Of a stretch of 64,000 bases of DNA, positions 62,389-64,000 are shown piece after piece; positions within the stretch are counted from its first letter, which is position 1, and each line of letters starts with the position of its first letter. The notes under the pieces are model-generated. The model was not told the DNA's origin, did not search any database, and saw only the letters and a program-made list of their open reading frames with translations. Made by a program: the position numbers and the translations under genes. The stretch comes from Yaniella flava (GTDB lineage: Bacteria > Actinomycetota > Actinomycetes > Actinomycetales > Micrococcaceae): positions 62,001-126,000 of the forward strand of contig NZ_BAAAMN010000005.1 in the NCBI RefSeq assembly GCF_039529295.1, written 5' to 3'.

Positions 62389-63681
62389 TCACAGACGACC
62401 GGCTGCTTTGAGTCGCAGATATCTATCACCAACGACCATCGGAAGTTCATCGGGTTGTGCCTCAACGACCTCAGCACCGTAACGATTCAGCAACTGCACC
62501 ATCTTACGGTTCCGAAGTTTTTGGGCTTCAGCACTCGCGGCGATGAACGCATCGTCAGAACTTTCGCGAGCTTGCGCCATGGCATCGAGTTCAGGGTCTG
62601 CTACCGCAGCGATCAGGACGACGTTGCGCTTGGTCAGCACCGGCAAGATCGGGATGAGCCCTTCTTCGATCGCCGCAGAATCAAGCGGGGTGACCAATAC
62701 GATGAACGCGCGCTGGCGGGTGATATTGGAGATCTCTGGTGGCAACACGGTCCAGTCTGCTGCCAGCAAACGCGGAAAGACTTTGGAAAGGGCCGTGGAA
62801 ATACGGTGGAGCAGTTGTCCTTTTTCTTCGGATGACGAACGGGACCGAATCGTCTGATCTAGGGTGACCAAATCAACGCGGTCTCCGCCGGCATTGGCCA
62901 GTGCTGAGATAAAGAGCGCGGCTTCAATTCCGGCATCGAAGCGTGTCTCGTCGCCGACTCGAACGGCCGATGCACGCGAAGAGTCGAGTACTACAACCAC
63001 GCGCCGGTCGCGCTCGGGTCGGTAGGCCCGGACGATGAGCTCGTGGGATCGTGCCGAGGCTCGCCAGTCGATGGTTCGCACATCATCACCGCGAACATAC
63101 TCACGCAGCGAATCAAACTCATGACCCGCGCCGGGCATGTGCACCGCCGAGCGACCCTCAATTTCGCGCAATTGGTGAATTCGTGAGGGAAGATGACGGC
63201 GCGAGCGAAACGGCGGAACCACGGTCACTTCGCCCACCGAGGTGTGGGTGTACTGGCGGCCACCAAGTCGCAGTGGACCTTGGGTTCTCACGGTCAGTTT
63301 TCGTGTGCGCACGGTGCCGCGTCGCGTTGGGGTCAGAGTCGTCGTGAAGCGCTGCGTGTCCTGGGAAGTGACATCGAGACGATGCACGGGCTGAGCGTCG
63401 TGTGCGGCCGGCTGCCAACCGTCACGGATCTGGCCGCGCATTCTACGGCTGGAACTGTTGGTGACGTCGACCCAAACTTTGAGTGGTTCTTCTAGCCGAA
63501 TGTTCTTATTGTCGCTGCGGGTGAGAGTCACGGCCCGGGGCGAGGGCGTCAGTGCAAGCTCGACCACTAGCAGCACGACCAGGATGCCCAGCAGCGCAAA
63601 AACCGTACCCCAGCTCGGCCAGAAGACCATCGGGATGAACCCGGCGACTGCCACCAGCACGAAGCGATACGAAATGTACAT
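62389..63681 (-). CDS. DUF58-domain membrane protein
   Basis: This 430-residue protein has two N-terminal hydrophobic segments (about 5-20 and 24-43), a beta-rich region, then the DUF58 motif GAGHEFDSLREYVRGDDVRTIDWRASAR and a von Willebrand A-like fold (VVVVLDSS). Such proteins work with MoxR ATPases, whose gene sits just upstream and overlaps by one base (TAATG). The pair may assemble or activate a complex at the membrane. Confidence 0.9.
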   Translation of the reverse strand: MYISYRFVLVAVAGFIPMVFWPSWGTVFALLGILVVLLVVELALTPSPRAVTLTRSDNKNIRLEEPLKVWVDVTNSSSRRMRGQIRDGWQPAAHDAQPVHRLDVTSQDTQRFTTTLTPTRRGTVRTRKLTVRTQGPLRLGGRQYTHTSVGEVTVVPPFRSRRHLPSRIHQLREIEGRSAVHMPGAGHEFDSLREYVRGDDVRTIDWRASARSHELIVRAYRPERDRRVVVVLDSSRASAVRVGDETRFDAGIEAALFISALANAGGDRVDLVTLDQTIRSRSSSEEKGQLLHRISTALSKVFPRLLAADWTVLPPEISNITRQRAFIVLVTPLDSAAIEEGLIPILPVLTKRNVVLIAAVADPELDAMAQARESSDDAFIAASAEAQKLRNRKMVQLLNRYGAEVVEAQPDELPMVVGDRYLRLKAAGRL

Positions 63682-64000
63682 TAGCGAGGCACCGCTACGG
63701 TCGCGATGAGGCCCTGGAGTACTTGGTCAATGTTGACGCCGTCCATTTCTGCCTCGGGACGCAGCGACACGCGGTGGCGTAAACAGGGTAAGACGAGGGC
63801 TTGGACGTCATCGGGGGTGATGAATTCACGGCCCAACAACCAGGCCCAGGCTTTGGCGGTTTTCATCAGCGCCGTGGAACCACGCGGTGAGACGCCGGCC
63901 TGGAATGACGGGGAGGTTCGTGTGGCTTGGACCAGATCCACAATGTAGGCGAGGACTTCTGGGGACGTTTTCACCCTAGCGGTTTCAGCACGCGCGGCGG
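63681..64000 (-). CDS. MoxR-family AAA+ ATPase (5' end outside window)
   Basis: The last ~105 residues of a MoxR ATPase are visible: VLAYIVDLVQATRTSP, GVSPRGSTALMKTAKAWAWLLGREFITPDDVQALVLPCLRHRVSL, the lid and sensor-2 region. The Walker motifs lie past the end. The stop overlaps the DUF58 start, the usual arrangement of the pair. Confidence 0.93.
   Translation of the reverse strand, partial: AARAETARVKTSPEVLAYIVDLVQATRTSPSFQAGVSPRGSTALMKTAKAWAWLLGREFITPDDVQALVLPCLRHRVSLRPEAEMDGVNIDQVLQGLIATVAVPR

Noticed and set aside
1..64000. CRISPR arrays, insertion sequences, prophage or large repeats
   Set aside because: No regularly spaced repeats, transposase or phage genes were found; codon use appears even across the window.

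Overview
The window looks like chromosomal DNA from a high-G+C Gram-positive bacterium, most likely an actinobacterium of the Micrococcales close to Micrococcaceae. Supporting evidence: a complete AdnA/AdnB helicase-nuclease pair, a UvrD2-type helicase with HRDC domain and four cysteines, HemQ with a Gram-positive HemY (coproporphyrin-dependent haem route), small actinobacterial families (DUF3117-, DUF3107-, DUF2342- and UPF0182-like), HspR-type HAIR operators in front of a Clp ATPase, many ATGA overlaps, and GTG/TTG starts. No prophage, insertion sequence or CRISPR array was seen. No stretch longer than about 300 bases lacks a gene; the longest unexplained gap is 62147-62388. Family assignments come from motifs and remembered family features, not from database searches.

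Layout. 1-4970: end of typA, a membrane protein, fdxA-dapC and gltA. 4981-9157: an orphan solute-binding lipoprotein, a DivIVA-domain protein, a DUF3117-type protein, an O-methyltransferase, a zinc-finger anti-sigma factor and tatB. 9150-17169: Mrp ATPase, a general-stress membrane protein, aminopeptidase P, a PHP phosphoesterase, an orphan DNA methyltransferase behind a DEAD-box helicase, a DUF3107-type protein and a TetR regulator. 17218-26035: a haem locus, hemA on the minus strand facing hemE-hemY-hemQ-hemC-hemD-hemB-hemL; it covers every step from glutamyl-tRNA to haem except ferrochelatase (cpfC/hemH), which is not here.

26113-27532: a compact two-gene operon (membrane protein plus YtrA-like GntR regulator) whose promoter is covered by a 35-bp near-perfect palindrome. 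27560-30249: a ClpC-like ATPase with a clear promoter bracketed by two HAIR operators. 30285-44308: a DNA-repair and housekeeping block: DEDDh exonuclease, AdnA, AdnB, a kinase-fold protein with substituted active-site residues and an acidic tail, NudC, UvrD2, an E1/ThiF-like protein and a YgjP-like metalloprotease. 44305-53196: a DUF2342-like protein, a single-polypeptide RND pump, a PDZ/Lon-like protease and a UPF0182 membrane protein.

53219-64000: initiator tRNA with promoter and terminator, an HtrA-like protease, a PIG-L deacetylase, a one-polypeptide fusion of an ECF sigma factor with its membrane anti-sigma factor, trmL after a J-domain protein, then cysteine desulfurase-mnmA-chorismate mutase-MetE-like protein, and a MoxR/DUF58 pair running off the end. 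The most unusual item is the sigma/anti-sigma fusion at 55611-56990. Next are the substituted kinase at 37908-39272, the HAIR-controlled Clp ATPase that keeps a ClpP-docking loop, the palindrome-controlled GntR operon, and an anti-sigma gene (7492-8472) with no sigma gene beside it.
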